Shown here: in pieces, positions 17,503 to 25,692 of the stretch
Layout: every line of letters starts with the position of its first letter
Position numbering within the stretch: position 1 is the first letter of the stretch
Source of the DNA: Planctomycetaceae bacterium
GTDB lineage: Bacteria > Planctomycetota > Planctomycetia > Planctomycetales > Planctomycetaceae
NCBI GenBank assembly: GCA_947476295.1
Contig: CANJQC010000003.1
Location: forward strand, 35,273 to 99,272
Direction: 5' to 3'
DNA: 64,000 bases
The notes under the pieces: model-generated
Seen by the model: only the letters and a program-made list of their open reading frames with translations
What the model was told of the DNA's origin: nothing
Databases searched by the model: none
Program-made: the position numbers and the translations under genes

Positions 17503-17558
17503 TTTGATTATTTGAAATTTGAGATCTGAAATTGGTCATTTAAAATCCGGGGGACTTT
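17503..17558 (+). other. AT-rich spacer between flhB and motA
   Basis: A run of near-repeats such as TTTGAAATTTGAGATCTGAA makes this spacer strongly AT-rich compared with its surroundings. Similar low-complexity text appears near 54865-54910. It ends in GGGGGAC, which probably serves as the motA ribosome binding site. Confidence 0.35.
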
Positions 17559-18341
17559 ATGGATGTCGCAACTATTCTTGGTCTGGTGACCGGACTGGTC
17601 ATGGTCGGCTCGGCGATGTGGTATGGTGGTGATGCACTGCCGTTTATTCATGCGCCGTCTATGCTGATCACATTCGGAGGAACGCTCGCTGCTGTGCTTA
17701 TTCACTTTCCGGCGCATCGTGCTCGAAACGCCTTTGCTGTGGCACGCAATTGCTTTGTGTCATCGCTTCCGGAACCGACGGAAGTGCTGGAACAGTTTCG
17801 ACACTTCGCCACGATCGTTCGACGCGGTGGGTTGTTGGCGTTAGAACCAATCGCTGAGCAACAATCGGATCCGTTTCTGAGAACCGGACTCGAACTCACC
17901 GCCAGCGGCTGCGATCCGGAAACACTCGCTGCTGCGCTTCAGCGTGAAACACAGGCGATTGCCCAGCGACATGCCTCCGGTCGCCAACTTTTTGAAGTGA
18001 TGGCTTCTGCGGCGCCTGCCTGGGGCATGATCGGCACACTCATCGGACTCACGCAGATGCTCAGTCATCTGACCGATCCGAAGCAAATCGGTTCCGGCCT
18101 CGCCTTGGCGCTGCTGACCACACTTTACGGCGCGTTGTTTTCTCATCTGTTCTGTATTCCGCTTGCTGGAAAACTGGAATCACGGCATACCGAAGAAACG
18201 ATGATTCGTGACATCATGCTGGAAGGTTTTCTGGCACTTCAGGAAGAACATTCCCCCGGTTTAATCGAAGAGCGTCTTCGCGCATGGATCCCACCTCAAC
18301 ATCGATCTGAGGTGCTGTCTGAACGCGCAAAGGCGGCGTAG
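17559..18341 (+). CDS. motA: flagellar motor stator protein MotA
   Basis: Stator ion-channel subunit in the inner membrane, 260 aa, with four hydrophobic segments. The N-terminus LGLVTGLVMVGSAMW leads to APSMLITFGGTLAAVLI. The conserved proline regions PAWGMIGTLIGL and LLTTLYGALFSHLFCIPLAGKLE are both present. The cytoplasmic loop includes ERLRAWIPP-type charged residues. It should pair with a MotB, but the next two genes are not standard MotB proteins. Confidence 0.92.
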   Translation: MDVATILGLVTGLVMVGSAMWYGGDALPFIHAPSMLITFGGTLAAVLIHFPAHRARNAFAVARNCFVSSLPEPTEVLEQFRHFATIVRRGGLLALEPIAEQQSDPFLRTGLELTASGCDPETLAAALQRETQAIAQRHASGRQLFEVMASAAPAWGMIGTLIGLTQMLSHLTDPKQIGSGLALALLTTLYGALFSHLFCIPLAGKLESRHTEETMIRDIMLEGFLALQEEHSPGLIEERLRAWIPPQHRSEVLSERAKAA

Positions 18342-18348
18342 TGTCCCC

Positions 18349-18894
18349 ATGAAAATAATGATTACACCTCAGCGTGGGCAATCACTCTACGCCGCAGGAT
18401 GGCAGTATGTGGGTTCGGGGATTGTTGTCGCTTTGATGTTTGTCATCATTGCGTCTGCAGCCATGTTTCGCGAGCAACGTGCGGCGGGCGCGTCAGGAAT
18501 CATGTCACGCGAAGGCCAGTTCTTCGACGACGGGTTGAACGATTTGAGGGCGGGCAAGAATCGTGCGATCAGCCATTCTGTACGGCTGGCGCTTCCAATG
18601 CAGCAGCTACGCGATGCCGAGGGACGATTGACCTCGAACGGCGAATCGTTCTTTCTGCTTCTGGCTCGTCGAATGAAATCGCTTTCATTCAGCGTCATGC
18701 TCACCACAAATTCAATCGCCGATGCGAAATTCGCAACCATCATCGCAGCCCGCATGATGCGTGAGGTTTCCCTGGAATCAACGCAGCTCAAAATCAGTAT
18801 TGAAGGCCGTATGGCCAGCGTTGACGCGCAGAGTGATTCGCTCTTGACCGTTACGATTGCCCAGCATGAAACTGTCGATGGAGATACAGAATGA
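18349..18894 (+). CDS. single-TM protein in the MotB position, degenerate OmpA/MotB-like
   Basis: A 181-aa protein with one N-terminal membrane segment (VGSGIVVALMFVIIASAAMF), 7 nt after motA and overlapping the next gene by 4 nt. MotB proteins carry a membrane Asp that conducts protons and a C-terminal OmpA-like peptidoglycan-binding domain. No Asp is visible in or near this segment. The C-terminal part (LSFSVMLTTNSIADAKFATIIAARMM) only faintly resembles the OmpA pattern and lacks its usual signature residues. Assignment as a MotB derivative rests on synteny and topology. Function unknown. Confidence 0.5.
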   Translation: MKIMITPQRGQSLYAAGWQYVGSGIVVALMFVIIASAAMFREQRAAGASGIMSREGQFFDDGLNDLRAGKNRAISHSVRLALPMQQLRDAEGRLTSNGESFFLLLARRMKSLSFSVMLTTNSIADAKFATIIAARMMREVSLESTQLKISIEGRMASVDAQSDSLLTVTIAQHETVDGDTE

Positions 18895-19607
18895 AGTCGC
18901 CTGGCTCTGGCATTCATAAACCAACGACGCTGACAATGCTGAGTGGACTTGCGACAATCGTTGCTGCGACTTTAGCACTTGGCTCAATGGCGCAGGATCG
19001 GTCAGGACAGTCGACAGCGATGGTGTCGAAGTCGTTTCGTACGGAACTGGGTGCCAACGATCATGAATTCGAGTTGATTCCGCTGGTCAACGATAATTCA
19101 AGAGACGTCGATGTTGCGAAACCGCATTTGCCGGGGCGTCTTGTCATGTCGTTTGGTCAAGTGAAGGACAATGTCGATCCTGCGAGGGAATTTGCAAGCC
19201 TGTTGCCAGAACTGGAACGGATTGCGGGGCGTTGTACTGCAGACGCACCGGTTCGGGAAGTTCGTATTGATGTCTTTTATAAAGATCCCGAATCCGTCAC
19301 TTCGCTGGTCGAACAAGCATGTCAACAGGCATGTCATACGTCGGAGGACAGGGAATCGTTGTTATTGCGCGAGGGAGTGCATGTGGAGATTCAGACATGG
19401 GCGGCATCACCGACGCAGGCGGCATGGATCGATGCTGTCCGTGAAGCCAGCCGTCTGCGTGATGGCTTGAATGCGGAGTTTTCGCAAGCAAATTCGCCGC
19501 AGTTCTTGATTTCATCATCAGCCGCCCTTTGGCCGTATGCCGACCGAATGCGCCCGGCAATGACAATCGTTTTTGGGTTTCCGATTGCGGAACAGACGGT
19601 TTTCTAA
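18891..19607 (+). CDS. hypothetical single-TM protein, last gene of the flagellar operon
   Basis: A 238-aa protein with a signal-anchor-like segment (LSGLATIVAATLALGSMA) and a periplasmic-looking remainder. It shares an ATGA overlap with the preceding gene, so the two are probably made together. No family was recognised. Alpha/beta text such as VREVRIDVFYKDPESVTSLV could be a diverged OmpA-like or ferredoxin-like fold. Like its neighbour, it has no acidic residue inside the membrane segment. A stator accessory role is inferred from position only. Confidence 0.5.
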   Translation: MKSPGSGIHKPTTLTMLSGLATIVAATLALGSMAQDRSGQSTAMVSKSFRTELGANDHEFELIPLVNDNSRDVDVAKPHLPGRLVMSFGQVKDNVDPAREFASLLPELERIAGRCTADAPVREVRIDVFYKDPESVTSLVEQACQQACHTSEDRESLLLREGVHVEIQTWAASPTQAAWIDAVREASRLRDGLNAEFSQANSPQFLISSSAALWPYADRMRPAMTIVFGFPIAEQTVF

Positions 19608-19737
19608 AAAATTGTTTTTGTGACTTCGATAATCAACGAATTGGAGGCTGGGACGGCGGTTGATACACCGCCCCGGCCCGCCAGCACTGACATCGGTTAC
19701 GGTGAGCCAGCGCTCCCGTTGCTTCGCTTGTCTCACT

Positions 19738-20712
19738 CTACAGAGACGCAAATGCTTTGAGGTGGCTGTGCAGGAAATGAGGTCTCCGAATTCGGTGTTG
19801 GATGCGATTAAGGATACGCTCGGCCTGAATGGTCGGATGATCGGCAGCGTCAGCTGAAAAGCCAACGACTGAACCGATTCCGAACACTCCGGAACACCAC
19901 GTTTCCAAATTTGCGGCGCACCATAACTGACCGTGTTCATCTGGTTCGATTCCGATTGCTGGCAAACCTAGATGCTCGGTGAAACCTACCGTTCGTCTGC
20001 AATCCACGATCTGTTGTTCGTCTGGCGAAACAGGTCCTTCACTCGTCAGACCGAGTTTCGACGGATGATGCACGATCTGCACACCGGCGTCTTCAGCCAA
20101 TTCCAGAAGGTCACAATCGTCTTTCTCAGGAGCCACCAGGCTGGTCTGAACTCCAAACAGACTAAGCAGGGAAGCAATCCCGGCACCAAAGGCTTCGCCG
20201 CCCAGCACGATCAACGAATCAGGAAGACTGCGTCCTTCGAGAACGGATTCGACGCGACGGAATGGCAACAGTCCAAGTGGACGATACACGGCCGCTCGAC
20301 GCACGCCTGTCCCGATCACAATGTTGGTCGCACTCATAACCGTCCGCTTGCACGACATTCCACTTGTGACAGCGAGGCTGTTGCGACTTACAAAACGGGA
20401 CTCCCCTGGCACAACGTCCACACCCAGTCGCTCCAGCAACTCAATCGCTTCTGAAGTTTCCGCATTGATGGCACCGGCAAGCAATCGCCGCAGCAAACGT
20501 GGCGTAGCGATGCGGCGGAGAAGCGAACGACGAATTGCGGTGTAGTCGATGGATAGTTCCGTCACGAGTCGGCGGAGCGCTTGTTCCATCATCCATGAAG
20601 AATGGCGTTGTTCTGGCACTGCCATTGCTACCCGCTGCCCGGCACCGATTGCGGCGCACGCTATTTCCATCGCAGCTTCGTCGTTTCCAAGAATCGCGAT
20701 GTCGTATCGCAT
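19738..20712 (-). CDS. FAD/NAD(P)-dependent oxidoreductase-like protein, degenerate
   Basis: About 324 aa with the outline of a pyridine-nucleotide oxidoreductase. There is an N-terminal dinucleotide-binding-like beta-alpha-beta (DIAILGNDEAAMEIACAA) and a second Rossmann-like unit (SLIVLGGEAFGAGIASLLSLFG). A C-terminal GVFGIGSVVGF stands where FAD enzymes have a G-D motif. The first glycine motif is missing, the Asp of the last motif is Ser, the redox CxxxxC is absent and there is no dimerisation domain. It may have lost cofactor binding or activity. It is closest in style to SthA-like transhydrogenases. The start at MRYDIAI is preferred over the upstream ORF start. Confidence 0.6.
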   Translation of the reverse strand: MRYDIAILGNDEAAMEIACAAIGAGQRVAMAVPEQRHSSWMMEQALRRLVTELSIDYTAIRRSLLRRIATPRLLRRLLAGAINAETSEAIELLERLGVDVVPGESRFVSRNSLAVTSGMSCKRTVMSATNIVIGTGVRRAAVYRPLGLLPFRRVESVLEGRSLPDSLIVLGGEAFGAGIASLLSLFGVQTSLVAPEKDDCDLLELAEDAGVQIVHHPSKLGLTSEGPVSPDEQQIVDCRRTVGFTEHLGLPAIGIEPDEHGQLWCAANLETWCSGVFGIGSVVGFSADAADHPTIQAERILNRIQHRIRRPHFLHSHLKAFASL

Positions 20713-20982
20713 TATGTCACCTAGCCTCTGAATGCTTGACCACGAGGCTCGGAACCCATTTCGATTCAAGGCCACGTACAATGTTGGACACGCTGTTGCT
20801 GAATTTGCAAAATAGGCAATCTGGTGATTTTGATCGGCAGTCTTCCGATCGCTCCTGAGGCGAAGACCAGAGAAGCGAGGAAAGATGAATCAGGCATTTC
20901 GCTGGACACGGGTTGTAACGATGCTGAGACTTATAGCGTTCCGAGTTCTCGAAGCGCGGCAACGGAAGCCGATCCATCAGTC

Positions 20983-21993
20983 ATGACACAAAATGAATTA
21001 CTCCCCGCGCCGACAGGCAACGACCAGTTTTACAGGAGGCGGATGTTGGTTGTCGCGACCATTGCCGGAATTCTTGCGATGGTGCTGGTGTATCCGTTTT
21101 CGCTGCCAGGACGGCATTGGTCGGAATTATTCAATCTGGCTCATGCGCCGTCGTTCTTTGCGGCGTACCTGCTGGTTGCCGGTCTGTTCGATCCATCCAG
21201 CATCGGTTTTCCAAAGACATGGCGCCGTATTCTGCCGCTCGGTGCGGTACGACTGCTGATTCTTGTGATCGCGCTGACAGCGTTTGGTGCTTCTTGCGAA
21301 GTGTTACAGGGATTCGTCGGTCGTTCGCCCACCGCGAGCGACATTGTTGCTAACGGATGTGGTCTGTTCGCTGGGTTGTTCTGGTGTCTCAATCGACAAC
21401 GAACTGAGCGAGCTGGCCGCATCGGTTTTTCACTGATCGCCGCAGGCTTGTTGATCGTGGTGAGTTGGTCTCCGATCCTGGAGCTGCATGATTGCTTCCG
21501 GCAGCACCAAGATTTTCCGCTGCTGGCGTCCTTTGAACGCCCCAAGGAACTGCACGCATGGTACGCGCATGAAGCCACAATTGACCAATCAACGGCGTGG
21601 TCGACTCGCGGGTCCGCATCCATGCGCGTCCAAGGATCCGCTGGTACAGCGTATCCGGGGGTCAACTTTCAATGGCCAATCGCTGACTGGCATGGATGGA
21701 CCGCTTTGGAATTTGACGTCTTCAATCCCTGTGACAAACAGCTCAAGCTGAGAATCAAAGTCACCGACAAATTGCATGCCGCAACCGATTTCGCGGCAAC
21801 TGATCGTTATACCACATCCGTTGAATTGCCACCTGGAAAACATGTCTGCATCCGTATTGAACTTGCAGACGTGAAAAAAGGCCCTGTAACTCGACCGATG
21901 GACTTGAGCCAGATCGAATCGATGAATCTCATCATCGTACGTCCGAAAACGGACTTCGTGTTTATGATTGACAATGTGCGGTTGACAGATTAG
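20983..21993 (+). CDS. VanZ-like membrane protein with C-terminal beta-rich domain
   Basis: About 336 aa. The N-terminal half has four hydrophobic segments with the VanZ pattern, including FNLAHAPSFFAAYLL and CEVLQGFVGRSPTASDIVANG. After the last helix (LIAAGLLIVVSWSPILEL) there is an extracytoplasmic domain of about 160 residues (LASFERPKELHAWY ... GWTALEFDVFNPCDKQLKLRIKV ... MIDNVRL). This reads like a carbohydrate-binding or galactose-binding jelly roll. A ligand-binding surface role is inferred. The track ORF begins at 20824, but ATG 20983 (MTQNEL) fits better. Confidence 0.7.
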   Translation: MTQNELLPAPTGNDQFYRRRMLVVATIAGILAMVLVYPFSLPGRHWSELFNLAHAPSFFAAYLLVAGLFDPSSIGFPKTWRRILPLGAVRLLILVIALTAFGASCEVLQGFVGRSPTASDIVANGCGLFAGLFWCLNRQRTERAGRIGFSLIAAGLLIVVSWSPILELHDCFRQHQDFPLLASFERPKELHAWYAHEATIDQSTAWSTRGSASMRVQGSAGTAYPGVNFQWPIADWHGWTALEFDVFNPCDKQLKLRIKVTDKLHAATDFAATDRYTTSVELPPGKHVCIRIELADVKKGPVTRPMDLSQIESMNLIIVRPKTDFVFMIDNVRLTD

Positions 21994-22170
21994 AGATAAA
22001 TGAGGCCACGCACGAAAATGCCAGTTGGATGCACTGCCCCGTTTCGTCTCGATGATGCAGCGACAGTAGGGCGGGAATATCGAGTCTCGCGTGCGCTGGC
22101 CCACGATGACGGGGGGCGATCACACAGTTGCAGCAGTAGGACGACCTCGCCGCTCGCGCGGTCGCCTCAG

Positions 22171-22644
22171 TCATACCTGCGAGCGGACACCGTAGCGAAT
22201 AGATTTGATTTGTTCTTCAACGTCATCATCGTCAAGTGATTCGTCTCCGGCCATGAATTCGCGGCGATGATACGCAACTTGCTCGTTCGGTGTGTTATCG
22301 CGCATCTCGGCGTCATTGAGTCTGTACGCACCTTCGTCGCAACGGTTGAAGAACATGCGAAACCAAAGCATTTGCTCGACATTCCTCTGTGGATAGTACA
22401 AGCGGACTTTTAGACCCTGCTCGTGCCATTCAAACAGCATCCCGAAGAAACCGCTCGGGATATATTTTACTGCAGACAAATCCACACCAATCGCTCGAAA
22501 TTCATCCCGTTCGATAAGATTTGTGAGCGTTTCGCGGATTAGTGCAAGGTCTGCACCGTCCCAGATTTCCATATCGTCGAGCGAAACGATCGCAAAATCT
22601 TCCTCGGTCCGAACGGTCAGACGCTGCCTCTTTCGTGAACTCAT
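22171..22644 (-). CDS. STAS-domain protein (anti-sigma-factor-antagonist-like)
   Basis: A 157-aa protein. The first ~100 residues fit the STAS fold: EDFAIVSLDDMEIWDGADLALIRETL, then VDLSAVKYIPSGFFGMLFEW. The usual D-S-S/T-G phosphosite appears as P-S-G, so a serine is kept in the expected loop but the preceding Asp is lost. The C-terminal ~55 residues are an acidic extension (ESLDDDDVEEQIKSI) not typical of SpoIIAA. A partner-switching role is possible; no cognate kinase is encoded nearby. It is transcribed divergently from the SufR-like regulator. Confidence 0.65.
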   Translation of the reverse strand: MSSRKRQRLTVRTEEDFAIVSLDDMEIWDGADLALIRETLTNLIERDEFRAIGVDLSAVKYIPSGFFGMLFEWHEQGLKVRLYYPQRNVEQMLWFRMFFNRCDEGAYRLNDAEMRDNTPNEQVAYHRREFMAGDESLDDDDVEEQIKSIRYGVRSQV

Positions 22645-23144
22645 CTCCGCCTTCTTCCTTCCAATCCTGAGTGCCCACGGTAAATCTTGCTTGAGTCAAC
22701 ACGAACGAATGCTGCAAAGGGTGAACCGAACAAAGATGATTTGTCGTCCTTCCATCTAAAAACGACGTAAGTGAATGTGAACAATTAACTTGCGATGACG
22801 AGATTTCCTGGAATCATCTGCCACTTGATGCAGGCGGTGTTGCGATAATGCCCCGCTCCCCCATTCAGAATGATGCTTTTGTTGAACGCAAGCCTGCGGA
22901 AACAAGGTTACTGAGGATGGCGGGAACACATGGTACACGCAGCGCCGCTACAACTGAGACGTCATTGTTTGGCCCAGAAAAATCTAACCCGTGGTTGCCG
23001 ACGCGTTTTCTTCAGCACCGATTGAAAAACTTTGTTTTGTTCGACTGCGGGCAATTACTCCAGGCACAGGCGGTGTGCGGTAACACTCGCAATCTGAGCT
23101 CTATGCTGTCGCATTCCTTGAGAATCACGTCTCATCTTTAGGCA

Positions 23145-23170
23145 TTTTTGGCAATGTAAATTGCCAAAAA
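23145..23170. promoter_or_regulatory. perfect 11-bp palindrome, candidate SufR-type operator
   Basis: The arms TTTTTGGCAAT and ATTGCCAAAAA are exact reverse complements around a GTAA centre. The element lies about 100 bp before the SufR-like start in a divergent intergenic region, where a terminator is not expected for either gene. It covers the -35 and spacer of a candidate promoter, the ideal position for a repressor. Binding by the adjacent regulator is inferred. Confidence 0.6.
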
Positions 23171-23176
23171 TATGTT
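23148..23176 (+). promoter_or_regulatory. candidate sigma-70 promoter of the suf locus
   Basis: TTGGCA, an exact 17-nt spacer, and TATGTT form a reasonable -35/-10 pair. Transcription would begin near 23183, giving a leader of about 85 nt before the regulator. The palindrome overlaps it almost completely. Confidence 0.45.
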
Positions 23177-23267
23177 TAAGCTTATCATCTTGCAAAATTA
23201 CTTGGTATGAGCTACGCGGAGCGACAATCGTTTTGAGGTCTGGCACCGAGAATTTGGAGTTATTGTA

Positions 23268-23936
23268 ATGTCTTCATCTATTGATGCGCGAGATCGCCAG
23301 ATCCTTGAGCATCTGCATCAGGCGACCGGGGGCGATGTTCAATCGCTCTGCGAAGTCCTAGGGGTCACACGAACGGCCATTCGGCAGCGGATTGGACGGC
23401 TGGAGTCTGCGGGGTTTGTGTTGTCGGAGTTGCAAGGGCAGTTGAGGGGGAGGCCTAGACATCTGTACCGTGTTACGCCCGAAGGACTCCACGAATTGGG
23501 TGAAAACTACCGCGAACTTGCGGTAGTGCTGTGGGAGGCGATTACGGGTTACGAAGATTCCGCCGTTCGTGAATCATTGATTGGCCGTGTTCAGAATGGG
23601 TTGGCGGAACGCTTCCGGAGGCAACTGATCGGTTGCGAGTCGATTGATGATCGGCTTGACCATTTGGCCGATGAAATGAAGTCGAGCGGCTTCAACGTGG
23701 AGAGTGATCATTCCGGCGGGTTGCGGATTCTTCGTGAAACGTCGTGTCCGTTTCCGATGCTGGCAGATGTGGACGAAGCGATTTGTCAGGTGGAGCGGCG
23801 TGTTTTGGAGCAAGTGTTGGGGGCTCCGGTGCAGTTTCGCTCACGTTGTCGCGACGGTCATGGCTGCTGCGAATTTCAGGTTTTGGACGCGCCAGTAGGG
23901 GCTGATCAGAGTTTGGAAAGTTCCAGAGGCGATTGA
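23268..23936 (+). CDS. sufR: SufR-like Fe-S-sensing transcriptional regulator
   Basis: A 222-aa DNA-binding protein. An N-terminal winged helix (DVQSLCEVLGVTRTAIRQRIGRLESAGFV) is followed by RGRPRHLYRVTPEG, the wing typical of the SufR/DeoR-like group. The C-terminal cysteines are arranged as in SufR: CPFPMLADVDEAIC, then RSRCRDGHGCCEF. SufR represses suf genes when its cluster is intact (known in cyanobacteria and actinobacteria). The gene heads a suf locus, which supports the call. GGAG precedes ATG 23268. Confidence 0.82.
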   Translation: MSSSIDARDRQILEHLHQATGGDVQSLCEVLGVTRTAIRQRIGRLESAGFVLSELQGQLRGRPRHLYRVTPEGLHELGENYRELAVVLWEAITGYEDSAVRESLIGRVQNGLAERFRRQLIGCESIDDRLDHLADEMKSSGFNVESDHSGGLRILRETSCPFPMLADVDEAICQVERRVLEQVLGAPVQFRSRCRDGHGCCEFQVLDAPVGADQSLESSRGD

Positions 23937-24052
23937 AAGACGAAGTCATGCTGATAAAGTGCGGGCTGCAGTTCCTGTGACGTGGCACTTGCGGGGTTCA
24001 GTCAGTGCTTTCCAAGTATTTGGTAGCGGTTTTAGCAAGAGGTTTGAGCGAC

Positions 24053-24589
24053 ATGACATGGGTTGAAGGTCGATTCGAAGAAAACATGATCACGACCACG
24101 ATGGAGCAGGCCCTGAATTGGGGTCAACAGTCGAGCATCTGGCCGATGACATTCGGTCTCGCATGTTGCGCTATTGAAATGATGGCCGCAGGTGCAAGCA
24201 AGTATGACCTCGACCGTTTCGGTGCCGGAGCGTTTCGCGCGACGCCTCGTCAGGCTGACCTGATGATCGTGGCTGGCACTGTGACCTTCAAGATGGCGAG
24301 TCGCGTACGTCGTCTGTATGAACAAATGCCGGATCCGAAATACGTCATCGCAATGGGCGCCTGTACGGTCGGCGGTGGCCCGTACTTTAAGCACGGCTAT
24401 CACGTTGTTAAAGGCGTGGACCTTGTCGTTCCTGTTGATGTTTATGTTCCCGGATGTCCTCCGCGACCGGAAGCTCTGCTGGAAGGTCTGATGAGAATTC
24501 AGGATAAGATCAAAGCTCGTAAAGTAACTCGAGGTGAAACGGCATTACCAGTGCCGCATCATTCAGGTTATTCGGCTCTGAATGTGTGA
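24053..24589 (+). CDS. nuoB: NADH-quinone oxidoreductase subunit B
   Basis: A subunit of respiratory complex I that carries the terminal [4Fe-4S] cluster N2 next to the quinone site, about 178 aa. Cluster ligands are visible in [19 protein letters not shown] and [10 protein letters not shown]. The ATG giving [11 protein letters not shown] is the natural start; the track ORF extends 16 codons further. No other nuo gene is in the window. A lone nuoB between a SufR-like regulator and sufC is unusual. It may be co-regulated with cluster assembly or be a paralogue with another partner. Confidence 0.93.
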   Translation: MTWVEGRFEENMITTTMEQALNWGQQSSIWPMTFGLACCAIEMMAAGASKYDLDRFGAGAFRATPRQADLMIVAGTVTFKMASRVRRLYEQMPDPKYVIAMGACTVGGGPYFKHGYHVVKGVDLVVPVDVYVPGCPPRPEALLEGLMRIQDKIKARKVTRGETALPVPHHSGYSALNV

Positions 24590-24597
24590 ATTGTTGC

Positions 24598-24675
24598 AGG
24601 GTGCGTGAAGCGAAGCGAAATGCACCATTGATAAAGATGTGGATTTGGTGTGTTCCGCTTCGCTTCACACACCCT
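24598..24675. repeat. inverted repeat between nuoB and sufC
   Basis: The 29-nt arms AGGGTGCGTGAAGCGAAGCG... (24598-24626) and ...CGCTTCGCTTCACACACCCT (24647-24675) are nearly perfect reverse complements, with a ~20-nt loop. Palindromes built on GAAGCGAAGC recur as dispersed repeats in planctomycetes (family knowledge). In the transcript it would form a strong hairpin between nuoB and sufC. Confidence 0.7.
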
Positions 24676-24803
24676 ACCCGGCGCTGCCACTGCTGGTCTG
24701 AAGTACGAAACAAATCTGACTGAATCCCGTTGAATTTTTTTCACCAGCGATAAGGTTTCCGTGTAAGCCCCGCGCTTGGTGTCTGTGAGGAAGTGCGACC
24801 GCA

Positions 24804-25613
24804 ATGAACAGTGTATTGAAAATCTCTGACCTTCATGTTTCCGTTGGAGAGACGCCCATTTTGAATGGGGTCAACATGGAGATTCGCCAGGGCGAAGTTC
24901 ACGCTCTGATGGGCCCGAATGGTTCCGGGAAAAGCACGCTGGCCTACGCATTGGCTGGCCACCCGAACTACACCGTGACAGAAGGCCGCATTGAGATTGA
25001 TGGCGTGAACGTCACCGAAATGGAAGCCGACGAGCGGGCTCGCCTAGGCATGTTCCTCGCGTTCCAGTATCCCGTTGTGATTCCCGGCGTGAAGGTTGCC
25101 GACTTTCTGCGACATGCCGTGTCCAATGTTCGCAATCCGGAACGCAAAGAGGGTGAAGGTCTGATCGGAATGCGGGAGTTCCGTAAGGAAATCCGAGAAC
25201 GCATGACTGCGTTGGATATGGATCATGAGTTTGCTCGCCGCTACCTGAACGATGGATTCTCTGGTGGAGAAAAGAAGCGGATGGAAATCCTGCAGCTGGC
25301 GATGCTTCAGCCGCGATTCGCGATCCTCGACGAAACAGACAGCGGGCTCGACAGCGATGCCGTACGAGTGGTCAGTGAGGGGCTTGCGAAACTCGCCGGC
25401 CCACAAATGGGTGTGCTGATCATTACGCACCACGAACGATTGCTGGAATTTAATCCGCCACAGTTTACACACGTGATGCTCGGTGGACGGATCGTCGAAA
25501 TCGGCGATGCAGCGCTCGCGCATGATCTGCACGCCAACGGATACGCCACTGTGCGGGCTCGGCATCCTGACGCTGAAGCGGAAAATGCAAAAGTTGAAGC
25601 GGCAGCGGTTTAG
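24804..25613 (+). CDS. sufC: Fe-S cluster assembly ATPase SufC
   Basis: The ABC-type ATPase of the SufBCD scaffold, cytosolic, 269 aa. Walker A is GPNGSGKST, the signature is [13 protein letters not shown] and Walker B is [25 protein letters not shown] and [11 protein letters not shown] are SufC-typical. The last ~25 residues form an Ala/Glu-rich tail. It lies about 80 bp before sufB on the same strand. Confidence 0.97.
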   Translation: MNSVLKISDLHVSVGETPILNGVNMEIRQGEVHALMGPNGSGKSTLAYALAGHPNYTVTEGRIEIDGVNVTEMEADERARLGMFLAFQYPVVIPGVKVADFLRHAVSNVRNPERKEGEGLIGMREFRKEIRERMTALDMDHEFARRYLNDGFSGGEKKRMEILQLAMLQPRFAILDETDSGLDSDAVRVVSEGLAKLAGPQMGVLIITHHERLLEFNPPQFTHVMLGGRIVEIGDAALAHDLHANGYATVRARHPDAEAENAKVEAAAV

Positions 25614-25692
25614 TGAAAATCGACTGCATGGAAGCCTTCCTCGCGGTCAGACAGATTTTGAAGTTATCGTTATCAGAATAAGTGAGTCAGTC

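Larger units (their letters stand above)
22645..23267. other. long intergenic region upstream of the suf locus
   Basis: About 620 bp separate the divergent STAS (-) and SufR-like (+) genes. The plus-strand ORF at 22848-23141 has no recognisable domain and was not called. The distinctive element is the palindrome and promoter at 23145-23176, described separately. Nothing else was recognised. Confidence 0.6.

Noticed and set aside
22848-23141. 97-aa plus-strand ORF upstream of the suf locus
   Set aside because: No ribosome binding site or domain, and it ends just before the promoter palindrome.
23145-23170. Reading the palindrome as an intrinsic terminator
   Set aside because: Both flanking genes are transcribed away from it, so no transcript is expected to end there; a promoter overlap fits better.
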